A stretch of 64,000 nucleotides of DNA from Gemmobacter caeni (GTDB lineage Bacteria > Pseudomonadota > Alphaproteobacteria > Rhodobacterales > Rhodobacteraceae): positions 62,001 to 126,000 of the forward strand of contig NZ_QBKP01000003.1 of the NCBI RefSeq assembly GCF_003054195.1, written 5' to 3'. The notes beneath the pieces were generated by a model, which was given only the letters and a program-made list of their open reading frames with translations, made no database searches and was not told the DNA's origin. Numbering within the stretch: position 1 is the stretch's first letter; every line of letters starts with the position of its first letter. Below are positions 26,717 to 34,654 of this stretch, piece by piece. A program made the translations under genes and the position numbers.

Positions 26717-28012
26717 ATGGTTCAGCCCCTGCGTCTCGGGCTCGCCGGTCTTGGAACAGTCGGCATCGGAGTGGTGAAGATCGTTCAGCAACATGCCGAT
26801 CTGATCACTGCGCGCACTGGCCGCCCCGTGGTGATTACCGCCGTTTCGGCGCGGGACCGCACGAAGAACCGCGATGCCGATCTTTCGGCCTATGCCTGGG
26901 AAACCGATCCGGTTGCTCTTGCGCAGCGCGAAGATGTCGACGTGTTCGTCGAGGTGATGGGCGGGCATGAGGGCGCGGCGAAAGCTGCGACCGAGGCCGC
27001 CATCGCAGCGGGCAAGGATGTTGTGACCGCGAACAAGGCGCTGCTGGCGCATCACGGGCAGACACTGGCCGAAGCGGCCGAGGCCGCGGGCCGGGTGATC
27101 CGGTTTGAGGCGGCGGTGGCGGGGGGGATCCCCGTCATCAAGGCGCTGACCGAAGGTCTGGCTGGCAACCGTATCACCCGTGTCATGGGCGTTATGAACG
27201 GCACCTGCAACTATATCCTGACCCGGATGCAGAACGCAGGCCTGCCCTATGAAACCGTGTTCGAGGAAGCCCGCCAATTGGGCTATCTTGAGGCCGATCC
27301 GAATCTTGATGTGGGCGGGATCGATGCCGGACACAAGCTGTCGCTGCTGGCCGCCATCGCCTTCGGCACCCGCGTCGCCTTCGACGCGGTAGAGCTTGAA
27401 GGCATCGGCAATGTCTCGATCGAGGATATCGAACTGGCCGACGACATGGGCTATCACATCAAGCTCCTCGGCGTGGCGCAGATGTCGGGACGCGGGCTGG
27501 AACAGCGCATGACCCCGTGCCTTGTGCCTGCCGAAAGCCCCTTTGGCCAGCTGCAAGGCGGCACCAATATGGTGATGCTGGAAGGCGACAGTGTGGGCCA
27601 GATCGTGCTGCGCGGCCCCGGCGCGGGCGAGGGCCCGACCGCCAGCGCGGTGATGTCCGATGTCATCGACATCGCGCGCGGTCTGCGACTGCCGACCTTC
27701 GGGCGGCCTGCCGCCACGCTGGTTCCGGCGGTTCCGGCCAAGGCCGCGACCCCCGCGCCCTATTACCTGCGGATGACGCTGCTGGACAAACCCGGCGCCC
27801 TGGCCAAGATCGCCACCTGTCTGGGCGAGGCGGGCATCTCCATCGACCAGATGCGCCAGATCAACCAGCCGGGCGAGGAAGATGACGATGCGATCGTCAT
27901 CTTCGTCACGCACAAAGCGGCCCCGGCCGATGTGGCACATGCACTCACAAGCTTTGCGCAGACCGGCGTGCTTGTTGGTCAGCCCGTCGCCATCCGCATC
28001 GAGGAACTGTAA
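26717..28012 (+). CDS. hom: Homoserine dehydrogenase
   Basis: This enzyme reduces aspartate semialdehyde to homoserine, feeding threonine and methionine synthesis. The 431-residue protein has an NAD(P)-binding Rossmann loop GLAGLGTVG (8-16), the signature with AVAGGIPVIKAL and NGTCNYILT, and the substrate-binding block leading to DVGGIDAGHKLSLLA. A C-terminal ACT domain (about 350-431, YLRMTLLDKPGALAKI) is the expected threonine feedback-inhibition site. It is transcribed with glpX downstream, 117 bases away. Confidence 0.96.
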   Translation: MVQPLRLGLAGLGTVGIGVVKIVQQHADLITARTGRPVVITAVSARDRTKNRDADLSAYAWETDPVALAQREDVDVFVEVMGGHEGAAKAATEAAIAAGKDVVTANKALLAHHGQTLAEAAEAAGRVIRFEAAVAGGIPVIKALTEGLAGNRITRVMGVMNGTCNYILTRMQNAGLPYETVFEEARQLGYLEADPNLDVGGIDAGHKLSLLAAIAFGTRVAFDAVELEGIGNVSIEDIELADDMGYHIKLLGVAQMSGRGLEQRMTPCLVPAESPFGQLQGGTNMVMLEGDSVGQIVLRGPGAGEGPTASAVMSDVIDIARGLRLPTFGRPAATLVPAVPAKAATPAPYYLRMTLLDKPGALAKIATCLGEAGISIDQMRQINQPGEEDDDAIVIFVTHKAAPADVAHALTSFAQTGVLVGQPVAIRIEEL

Positions 28013-28129
28013 GCGGGCAGGCCGCGCCAGTGCGTTAGCGGAACCATCCTTGCGGGCAGGGCTTGCGGCGGCTAGGACAGGGCAAAGTCTTTAACCGGCC
28101 TCCATACGGGGCAGACAATGGGGGTTTTC

Positions 28130-29098
28130 ATGGCCGATGCGGCTCAGTTTCAGGATCGGATGCTTTCCCTCGGACTCGCCCGCGTGTCCGAGGCGGCAGC
28201 ACTTGCCTCGGCGACGCTGATCGGCCGGGGGAACGAGAAGGCGGCGGATCAGGCGGCCGTCAATGCGATGCGCGATCAGCTCAACCTCCTGGACATTGCC
28301 GGTGTTGTGGTGATCGGCGAGGGCGAGCGTGACGAGGCGCCGATGCTGTATATCGGTGAGGAAGTCGGCACCGGCAACGGCCCGGCTGTGGATATCGCGC
28401 TCGATCCGCTGGAAGGGACCACGCTGACCGCCAAGGACATGCCGAACGCGCTGACCGTGATCGCCATGGCGCCGCGCGGCACGTTGCTGCATGCGCCCGA
28501 TGTTTACATGGAAAAGCTGGCCATCGGTCCGGGCTATGCGCCCGACATCGTGACGCTGGAGATGAGCCCGGCGGAGCGTGTGGAGGCGCTGGCCCGCGCC
28601 AAGGGTTGTGCACCGGGCGATATCACCGTCTGCATCCTGGAGCGTCCGCGCCACGAGACGCTGATTGCCGAGGTGCGCGGCACCGGCGCGGCGATCCGGT
28701 TGATTACCGACGGCGATGTGGCGGGCGTGATCCATTGCGCCGAAAGCGACAAGACCGGCATCGACATGTATATGGGGTCGGGCGGGGCGCCGGAGGGCGT
28801 ACTGGCAGCTTCGGCCCTGAAGTGCATGGGCGGCCAGATCTATGGCCAGCTGCTGTTCCGCAACGATGACGAACGCGCCCGCGCCGCAAGTGCCGGGATC
28901 ACCGATCTGAACCGGATTTATACCCGTGACGAGATGGTGACCGGCGATGTGATCTTTGCCGCGACCGGGGTGACCAATGGCTCGATCCTGTCGGGCATCA
29001 AGCGCGAGCCGGGCTGGGTGACGACCGAGACGCTCTTGATGCGGTCGAAAACCGGATCGGTGCGGCGGATGAGCTATCGCAGCCCTGTGAAAGCCTGA
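28130..29098 (+). CDS. glpX: Class II fructose-1,6-bisphosphatase
   Basis: This enzyme removes the 1-phosphate of fructose-1,6-bisphosphate in gluconeogenesis. The 322-residue protein shows the GlpX metal-binding segments GEGERDEAP (63-71) and DPLEGTT (92-98) and the C-terminal block around FAATGVTNGSILSG. The ATG at 28130 is chosen because relatives begin about nine residues before the RMLSLGLARV segment; an ATG at 28118 is also possible. A strong terminator follows directly. Confidence 0.94.
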   Translation: MADAAQFQDRMLSLGLARVSEAAALASATLIGRGNEKAADQAAVNAMRDQLNLLDIAGVVVIGEGERDEAPMLYIGEEVGTGNGPAVDIALDPLEGTTLTAKDMPNALTVIAMAPRGTLLHAPDVYMEKLAIGPGYAPDIVTLEMSPAERVEALARAKGCAPGDITVCILERPRHETLIAEVRGTGAAIRLITDGDVAGVIHCAESDKTGIDMYMGSGGAPEGVLAASALKCMGGQIYGQLLFRNDDERARAASAGITDLNRIYTRDEMVTGDVIFAATGVTNGSILSGIKREPGWVTTETLLMRSKTGSVRRMSYRSPVKA

Positions 29099-29113
29099 GG
29101 TTCCGAAATGTCA

Positions 29114-29141
29114 AAAAGGCCCCCGGTTTCGGGGGCCTTTT
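29114..29141. terminator. Terminator between glpX and the thioesterase gene
   Basis: Twelve-base arms AAAAGGCCCCCG (29114-29125) and CGGGGGCCTTTT (29130-29141) enclose GTTT. It has a T-run on both strands and lies between convergent genes, so it probably works in both directions. Confidence 0.9.
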
Positions 29142-29161
29142 GCATTTTGAGTGTCGGGTTT

Positions 29162-29572
29162 TCACCTGTCCTCGGGCCGCAGCACCATCTGGGTCTGCGT
29201 AACCATCGCCGCCAGCTTGCCATCCTCGCGCAGGATGCGGGTCTGCCACACAATTGTCTTGCGCCCCTTGTGCAGCGGCTCGGTCACCGCGCGGGCGGTG
29301 GTGCCCAGCGGCACGGGGCGGAAGAAGCCGGTCTTGCTTTCCACTGTCACCGTCCCCTCACCCTCGCGCAGGTTGAGGAAGGTCGCCGTCCCGCCCAGGT
29401 TATCCGCTAGGCCCATGATGGCGCCGCCATGCAGAACGCCGTTCCGGTTTCCCAGAGCCTCGGTCACCTCAAGTTCGGCCTCCACCCGGTCGGGCGTGGC
29501 CGACACGATCCTCAGACCCAGCAGGCGGGCGAAGGCAGGCTGATCGGCAGCGATGGGCGGAATGTCAGACAT
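29162..29572 (-). CDS. PaaI/YdiI-like hotdog-fold thioesterase
   Basis: This 136-residue hotdog-fold protein probably hydrolyses an acyl- or aryl-CoA thioester. The GNRNGVLHGGAIMGLADNLGG segment is the catalytic helix with His-Gly-Gly and Asp. The ATG at 29572 (MSDIPPIAAD) is the family start; the frame further upstream runs through the gcrA terminator and is discarded. It lies downstream of gcrA, separated from it by a terminator, and substrate specificity is unknown. Confidence 0.85.
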   Translation of the reverse strand: MSDIPPIAADQPAFARLLGLRIVSATPDRVEAELEVTEALGNRNGVLHGGAIMGLADNLGGTATFLNLREGEGTVTVESKTGFFRPVPLGTTARAVTEPLHKGRKTIVWQTRILREDGKLAAMVTQTQMVLRPEDR

Positions 29573-29601
29573 GTGAAACTCGGGGACTGTGTTGAGAAGA
29601 A

Positions 29602-29630
29602 AACGCCCGCCACCTTGCGGGGCGGGCGTT
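29602..29630 (-). terminator. Rho-independent terminator after gcrA
   Basis: Ten-base arms AACGCCCGCC (29602-29611) and GGCGGGCGTT (29621-29630) are followed on the minus strand by TTTTCTTCTC. It ends the gcrA transcript, 20 bases past its stop. Confidence 0.85.
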
Positions 29631-29649
29631 CGAATCTCACAAGGCCGGG

Positions 29650-30267
29650 TCAGCGGCGGCGGTCGCGCCGCGCGCTCATCGGCTGGAAGGCCACGCCGAC
29701 ATGGGCGTCGCAATAGGGCTTGCCCGCCTGCGAGGGCAGGCCGCAGAACCAGAAATCTTCGGTCGCCGGATCACCGATCGGCCATTTGCAGGTGCGTTCG
29801 GTCAGTTCCATCAGCGTCAGCTTGCGGGCGCGCTTTTCCACCTCGCGCACCGAGGCCAGCGCCTCGGGGCTGATCTCGTTGGCCGAAGGTTGCGGCGGCA
29901 GCGGCTGGCCTGCCGGAACGATGGCCTTGCGCAGCGGGATCGGGGCCGAGGGGGCCGGGGCAGCCGCTGCCGGTTGCGGGGCAGGGCGTTCGGGCGGGGC
30001 AGGGCGCGGCGGCTCTGCCGCGCGCGGGGCCGGTTCGGGGGCCGGGCGCGGGGTTTCGACGCGCGGGGCCGGAGCCTCGACCGCGACCTCTTCCTCATCC
30101 TCTTTGCCGCCAGCGCCGCCGACACGGTTCGACAGGCCCAGACGGTGAACCTTGCCGATCACCGCGTTGCGGGTCACGCCGCCCAGCTCTTTGGCGATCT
30201 GGCTGGCGCTCTGGCCTTCAGACCACATCCTCTTGAGCGTCTCGACGCGCTCGTCAGTCCACGACAT
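29650..30267 (-). CDS. gcrA: GcrA family cell cycle regulator
   Basis: GcrA is an alphaproteobacterial transcription factor that acts with sigma-70 RNA polymerase at promoters carrying methylated GANTC sites. The 205-residue protein has the conserved N-terminal DNA-binding helix-turn-helix (MSWTDERVETLKRMWSEG, then GVTRNAVIGKVHRLGLSNR), a long Pro/Ala-rich linker (about 55-145) and the C-terminal sigma-interacting block TCKWPIGDPATEDFWFCG with Cys residues. The linker is longer than in Caulobacter. The gene has its own terminator. Confidence 0.93.
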   Translation of the reverse strand: MSWTDERVETLKRMWSEGQSASQIAKELGGVTRNAVIGKVHRLGLSNRVGGAGGKEDEEEVAVEAPAPRVETPRPAPEPAPRAAEPPRPAPPERPAPQPAAAAPAPSAPIPLRKAIVPAGQPLPPQPSANEISPEALASVREVEKRARKLTLMELTERTCKWPIGDPATEDFWFCGLPSQAGKPYCDAHVGVAFQPMSARRDRRR

Positions 30268-30374
30268 GCTGTTCTCCGGCTTGGGTCTCCCGCGGCACGG
30301 CCGGGCGCGGGGTCGGACGCTATTTTACCCTGCCACGCCGCAGATACAAGCCATGCAGATGAAGCGCGTCCGCC

Positions 30375-31100
30375 TCAGACCTCAATCTGGGTAAAGCCGT
30401 CGCGCAGGGCCCTGGACCAGGCCTCGCTCATGGCGCGGAACTGTTCGTCCCCGGCCTCGATCCGCCGCCGCATGCTGATCTGGCATGCATCGCGTTCGAT
30501 CACGCACATATCGAGCGGCATGCCGACCGAGAGATTGGATCGCAGCGTGGAATCCATGCTCAGCAGCACCGCCTTCTGCGCATCGGCCAGCGAGGTTTCA
30601 GGCCGCACCACCCGGTCAAGGATCGGCTTGCCGTATTTGTGTTCGCCGATCTGGAGGAAGGGGGTATCCTCGGTCGCCTCGATGAAATTGCCCTCGGGGT
30701 AGATGAGGAACAGCCGCATCACGCCGCCGCGCCGCTGACCTGCAACGATCATCGAGGCAGAGGCGCTCTGGCGCATCGCGCTCATCTTCTCGTCCACCTC
30801 ATTGCGGACGGAGGCCAGCATGTTGCCGACAATCTCGGCCACCTTCAGCATGGTTGGCGCTTTCAGGATCGAGGTTTCGCCGTCGGCGTCGGGTTCTTCG
30901 ATGGCTTCGCGCAGGCGTGCGATGGTGGTCTGCGTCACGCTGAGGCTGCCAGCAGTCATGATGGCGATGACACGCTCGCCCGGCTCTTCGAAAGTGAACA
31001 TCTTGCGGTAGGTCGAGATATTGTCGAGTCCGGCGTTGGTCCGGGTGTCCGACAGCAGCACCATGCCTTCATTCAGCAGAAGGCCTACGCAATAGGTCAT
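30375..31100 (-). CDS. Proteasome-type peptidase Anbu
   Basis: This 241-residue protein is Anbu, the bacterial ancestral beta-subunit relative of the proteasome and HslV. It begins MTYCVGLLLNEG, so removal of Met1 would expose Thr2 as the N-terminal nucleophile, and Asp18 and Lys33 fit the catalytic Asp and Lys of the family. The ATG at 31100 is chosen because it sets Thr2; the upstream extension is not family-like. It is the last gene of a minus-strand run with a transglutaminase, an alpha-E protein and an ATP-grasp enzyme, a set described by comparative genomics as a likely peptide synthesis or tagging system. Peptidase activity and substrate are not well established. Confidence 0.93.
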   Translation of the reverse strand: MTYCVGLLLNEGMVLLSDTRTNAGLDNISTYRKMFTFEEPGERVIAIMTAGSLSVTQTTIARLREAIEEPDADGETSILKAPTMLKVAEIVGNMLASVRNEVDEKMSAMRQSASASMIVAGQRRGGVMRLFLIYPEGNFIEATEDTPFLQIGEHKYGKPILDRVVRPETSLADAQKAVLLSMDSTLRSNLSVGMPLDMCVIERDACQISMRRRIEAGDEQFRAMSEAWSRALRDGFTQIEV

Positions 31101-31169
31101 GTTCGTTTCCGTGAGTGGCGTTTGACGCAACACTAGGGCTGCGCCCGCGCGGGCGCAACCACCGCTTCG

Positions 31170-31994
31170 TCACTGCTGTTCCTGCTGCTGGCCCTGCGTG
31201 CAGACGGCCACGCGCACTGCCATGGTTTCGGCGCCGGGACCGCGCGCGATGCCGCGGATCGGCGCCGCATCCTGTGCGTCGAAGCCGGAGGCAAGCCGGA
31301 TGTAGCGTTCATCCGGGCAGCAGGCATTGGCCGGATCGAAACCGACCCAGCCCAGACCGGGCAACCAGATTTCGGCCCAGGCATGGGCGGCCTCATGCGC
31401 CTTGCCCCCGGCATCCGCGAACAGGTAGCCCGAGACATAGCGCGCGGGCATCCCCCGGTGCCGTGCAATGGCGATCAGGGCGTGGGCGTGATCCTGGCAG
31501 ACACCTTCGCCCAGACCCAGTGCTTCGGCGGCTGTGGTATGCGCCTCGGTCACGCCGGGGCGATAGGTGATCGCTTCTGCCACCGCAGCGGAAAGCCGGT
31601 GCGCGGCATCCAGCGGGCCGTCGGCGCCTTCTGCCGCCTCTGACAGATCGACCAGCGCGGTATCGACGCGGGTGGGCAGGGTGTCGCGCAGATAGACTTC
31701 GGGGCGCACCGTCTCGCGATGGCCACGCAGAACCCCGGCAAGGTCGCGGGTATCGACCGTGCCGGTGACCTGCACCAGAATTTCACTGACCGGGCCGATC
31801 ACGGACCAGGCGCTGATCCGGTCGCCCGCGCCGTCGCGGAAGCTGCCGCCCTGAAGTCCGTCGCTGACGGTAACCTTCCAGTCCAGTACCGTCTGCCCTT
31901 CGAACACCGAAGGCGTCAGGCGATGGCTTTGCACCACACCGCGCACGGGCGCGGCATAGCGATAACAGGTGACATGATCGACGGTCAGACGCAT
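31170..31994 (-). CDS. Transglutaminase-like cysteine peptidase/amidase
   Basis: This 274-residue cytosolic protein has an N-terminal beta domain (MRLTVDHVTCYRYAAPVRGV) and a transglutaminase-like catalytic core. The triad is visible as Cys166 (GEGVCQDHAH), His204 (AHAWAEIW) and Asp220 (GFDPAN). In this gene context it probably cuts or transfers amide or isopeptide bonds made by the ATP-grasp enzyme encoded upstream. The C-terminus is an unusual Gln-rich tail (QGQQQEQQ). Its start codon overlaps the alpha-E stop by one base, showing tight coupling. Confidence 0.92.
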   Translation of the reverse strand: MRLTVDHVTCYRYAAPVRGVVQSHRLTPSVFEGQTVLDWKVTVSDGLQGGSFRDGAGDRISAWSVIGPVSEILVQVTGTVDTRDLAGVLRGHRETVRPEVYLRDTLPTRVDTALVDLSEAAEGADGPLDAAHRLSAAVAEAITYRPGVTEAHTTAAEALGLGEGVCQDHAHALIAIARHRGMPARYVSGYLFADAGGKAHEAAHAWAEIWLPGLGWVGFDPANACCPDERYIRLASGFDAQDAAPIRGIARGPGAETMAVRVAVCTQGQQQEQQ

Positions 31995-32944
31995 CAGCGC
32001 AGATCCCCGCTCAGATAAGATTCATGGATGGCAGTGCCCAGTTCGGCGGAATCGCGGATGAACCGCGACAGAAACTCGTGCAGCCCCTCGTCGAAAATCG
32101 CCTCGACATTGGTGGTTTCCAGCTCGTTCAGCATGGCGGTGGCCTTGCCCTGTGCAGGCATGGTGCGGCCATAGGCCTTGGCCAGTCGCGTCAGGTGGTT
32201 GTTCACGCCGGACAGGCAGGTGATGAGCGAACGCGGGCTTTGCGGATTGAGGATCAGGAAATCCGCGATCTTGGCCGCCGTCACCTCGCCGCCATAGGCC
32301 CAGTGGAAGGCGCGATGCGCCCCCATGGCCCGCAGAAGCGTCGTCCATTGATAATTGTCGAGCCCGGACCCCACGAATTCGATGCGTGGCAGCAGGACGT
32401 AATATTTCACATCCAGCATCCGGGCGGTGTTGTCGCCGCGTTCCAGATAGTAGCCGATATTCAGGAAGTTGTAGCCGTCATTGCGCAGCAGCGTCGCGTC
32501 GATGGCGCCGCGCACCATGGCGGTGTGGCGCATCACCCATTCGGTCAGGCGGCTGAGTTCCAGCTCGCTGCGCGGGGTGCGTTCCAGTTGCCGCAACTCC
32601 TGAAAAGCGGTGTTCAGCGCGTCCCAGACCTGGCTGGTCAGCGCTGTGCGCACGATGCGGCCGTTTTCCCGCGCCGCCGTGATGCAGCTTGCCACCGAGG
32701 AGGGGTTGTCGCGGTCGAAGAACAGCCAGCTTTCAAGGTTGCGCTGCACCGGGTCGCCGTATTTGTGGGAAAACCCGTTGGCCGTGCCCGAGGATTGCAG
32801 CAGGCTGTCCCATTCGTTGCGATAGCCATGGGTGGAGGGCATCAGCGTGATGCGCGATCCCACTTCCAGCAGCCGCGCCGCAATGTCGGCGCGTTCCATA
32901 TAGCGGGCGATCCAGTAGAGGTTGTCTGCGGTTCTGCTCAGCAT
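31994..32944 (-). CDS. Alpha-E domain (DUF403) protein
   Basis: This 316-residue, almost all-helical protein matches the alpha-E/DUF403 family, with the conserved start MLSRTADNLYWIARYMERAD and the later YYLERGDNTARMLDVKYY. These proteins occur almost only next to circularly permuted ATP-grasp enzymes and transglutaminases, and are thought to act with them in making or presenting a peptide. A chemical activity is not known. The ATG at 32944 is preferred over the TTG one codon upstream. It follows the ATP-grasp gene by six bases. Confidence 0.92.
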   Translation of the reverse strand: MLSRTADNLYWIARYMERADIAARLLEVGSRITLMPSTHGYRNEWDSLLQSSGTANGFSHKYGDPVQRNLESWLFFDRDNPSSVASCITAARENGRIVRTALTSQVWDALNTAFQELRQLERTPRSELELSRLTEWVMRHTAMVRGAIDATLLRNDGYNFLNIGYYLERGDNTARMLDVKYYVLLPRIEFVGSGLDNYQWTTLLRAMGAHRAFHWAYGGEVTAAKIADFLILNPQSPRSLITCLSGVNNHLTRLAKAYGRTMPAQGKATAMLNELETTNVEAIFDEGLHEFLSRFIRDSAELGTAIHESYLSGDLR

Positions 32945-32950
32945 CAATGA

Positions 32951-34363
32951 TTACTCCGCCAGCACCCAGGTATCCTTGACCCCGCCGCCCTGAGACGAGT
33001 TCACCACAAGGCTGCCGTCTTTCAGCGCCACGCGGGTCAGCGCGCCGGGCACGAGGTCGATGCTTTCGCCGACCAGGCAATAGGGCCGCAGGTCCACATG
33101 GCGTGGTGCGATACCTTCGGCCACGAAAGTCGGCGTCGTGGACAGCGCAAGCGTCGGCTGAGCGATATAATTGTCGGGATCGTCAAGGATCTTCAGCCGG
33201 AAGGCCTCGACCTCGGCCTTGGTGGATTTCGGCCCGACCAGCATGCCGTAACCGCCTGAGCCATGCACCTCTTTCACGACCAGTTCGGGCAGGTTGTCGA
33301 GCACATATTTCAGGTCATCCGATTTGCCGCATTGCCAGGTCGGCACGTTGTTGAGGATCGGCTCTTCCCCCAGATAAAAGCGCACCATTTCGGGCACGAA
33401 AGTATAGACCGCCTTGTCATCCGCCACGCCCGCACCGGGTGCGGAACAGATCGCCACCCCGCCGGAGCGGTAGACATCCATCAGCCCCGGCACGCCCAGC
33501 ATGGAATCCGGGCGGAAGCACAGCGGGTCGATGAAGGCATCGTCAATCCGGCGATAGATCACATCCACCTTCTTCGGGCCCTCGGTGGTGCGCATCCAGA
33601 CAAATTCGCCCTCCACGAACAGATCCTGCCCTTCCACCAACTCGACCCCCATCAGATCGGCGAGGAAGCTGTGTTCGTAATAGGCGCTGTTGAAATGGCC
33701 GGGGGTCAGCAGAACCACGCGCGGCTCGCCCGTGCATTTCGCGGGCGCGACCGAGGCGAGTGTACGGCGCAGCCTTTCGCTGTAACTGTCGACCGGCTGG
33801 ATGCGGTTCTCGCGGAACAGATCGGGGAACATCCGCATCATGATTTCGCGGTTTTCCAGCATGTAGCTGACACCCGAGGGCGTGCGGCAGTTGTCTTCCA
33901 GCACAAAAAACTCGTCAGGCCCGGTGCGCACGAGGTCAATGCCGACGATGTGGCTGTAAACTCCCTTGGGCGGCACGAAGCCGACGACGGCCTTTTCGTA
34001 AGCCTCGTTTTCATACACCAGACGCGCCGGGATGCGCCCGGCCTTCACGATCTCGCCCCGGCCATAGACATCGGCCAGAAACATGTTCAGCGCCCGCGCG
34101 CGCTGCTTGATGCCGCGTTCCAGCCGGGTCCATTCCGGGGCGGTGAACACGCGGGGGAACATGTCGAACGGGATCAGCCGATCCGGGTCGCCGCCCTCGC
34201 CATAGACCGCGAACGTGATGCCGATGCGGCGAAACAACGTTTCAGCCTCGGCCTGCTTCATCTGCCTGAGCTCGGCCGGCATATGCCGCATCCAGTCTTC
34301 CAGCCGCGCATAAGGCGCGCGCACTGCGCCGTTATCATACATTTCGTTGAAATAGGTCGTCAC
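32951..34363 (-). CDS. Circularly permuted type 2 ATP-grasp protein
   Basis: This 470-residue enzyme belongs to the DUF404/DUF407 ATP-grasp amidoligases, which join amino or carboxyl groups using ATP. Typical segments are FDMFPRVFTAPEW near the start, DLVRTGPDEFFVLEDN, VVKEVHGSGGYGMLVGP (nucleotide loop) and the ending SLVVNSSQGGGVKDTWVL. The start is a GTG at 34363 (VTTYFNEMYDNG) with GGGGGCG upstream; the frame further upstream is not family-like. As the first gene of the operon it probably makes the amide-linked product that the alpha-E, transglutaminase and Anbu proteins handle. The product is unknown. Confidence 0.92.
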   Translation of the reverse strand: MTTYFNEMYDNGAVRAPYARLEDWMRHMPAELRQMKQAEAETLFRRIGITFAVYGEGGDPDRLIPFDMFPRVFTAPEWTRLERGIKQRARALNMFLADVYGRGEIVKAGRIPARLVYENEAYEKAVVGFVPPKGVYSHIVGIDLVRTGPDEFFVLEDNCRTPSGVSYMLENREIMMRMFPDLFRENRIQPVDSYSERLRRTLASVAPAKCTGEPRVVLLTPGHFNSAYYEHSFLADLMGVELVEGQDLFVEGEFVWMRTTEGPKKVDVIYRRIDDAFIDPLCFRPDSMLGVPGLMDVYRSGGVAICSAPGAGVADDKAVYTFVPEMVRFYLGEEPILNNVPTWQCGKSDDLKYVLDNLPELVVKEVHGSGGYGMLVGPKSTKAEVEAFRLKILDDPDNYIAQPTLALSTTPTFVAEGIAPRHVDLRPYCLVGESIDLVPGALTRVALKDGSLVVNSSQGGGVKDTWVLAE

Positions 34364-34654
34364 TGAAGCGCCCCCGATCTTGCTGATTTCAGTTAAGCGT
34401 CGCCCCGGCGGACATGAAAGCGGCGGTGACGGTTTTCGCGGCAAAAAGGCCTGAAACCTGCCGGGAACAGGGTCATTCGCCTAATATTTGAGCAAATTTT
34501 GGTGAATTGCAGGAGCCAAAGCCTTTCGGATGGCCGAATCCGGGCGAAAATTCCCTATCGCGTGCATCAGATTTGCATGGCCCGGAAGGGCCTGAGGCTT
34601 GCGCTTGGTCCCTTCGGGAACCTAGATGGGAACAAACATGCTTGAGGTTCCTCC
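34364..34654. other. Divergent promoter region between the ATP-grasp operon and pepF
   Basis: This 291-base stretch holds no convincing gene. It contains an AT-rich patch at 34481-34505 that could hold promoter elements, and a short hairpin GGCCC-GGAA-GGGCC at 34579-34592 in the pepF leader. No recognisable operator or riboswitch was found. Confidence 0.4.
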
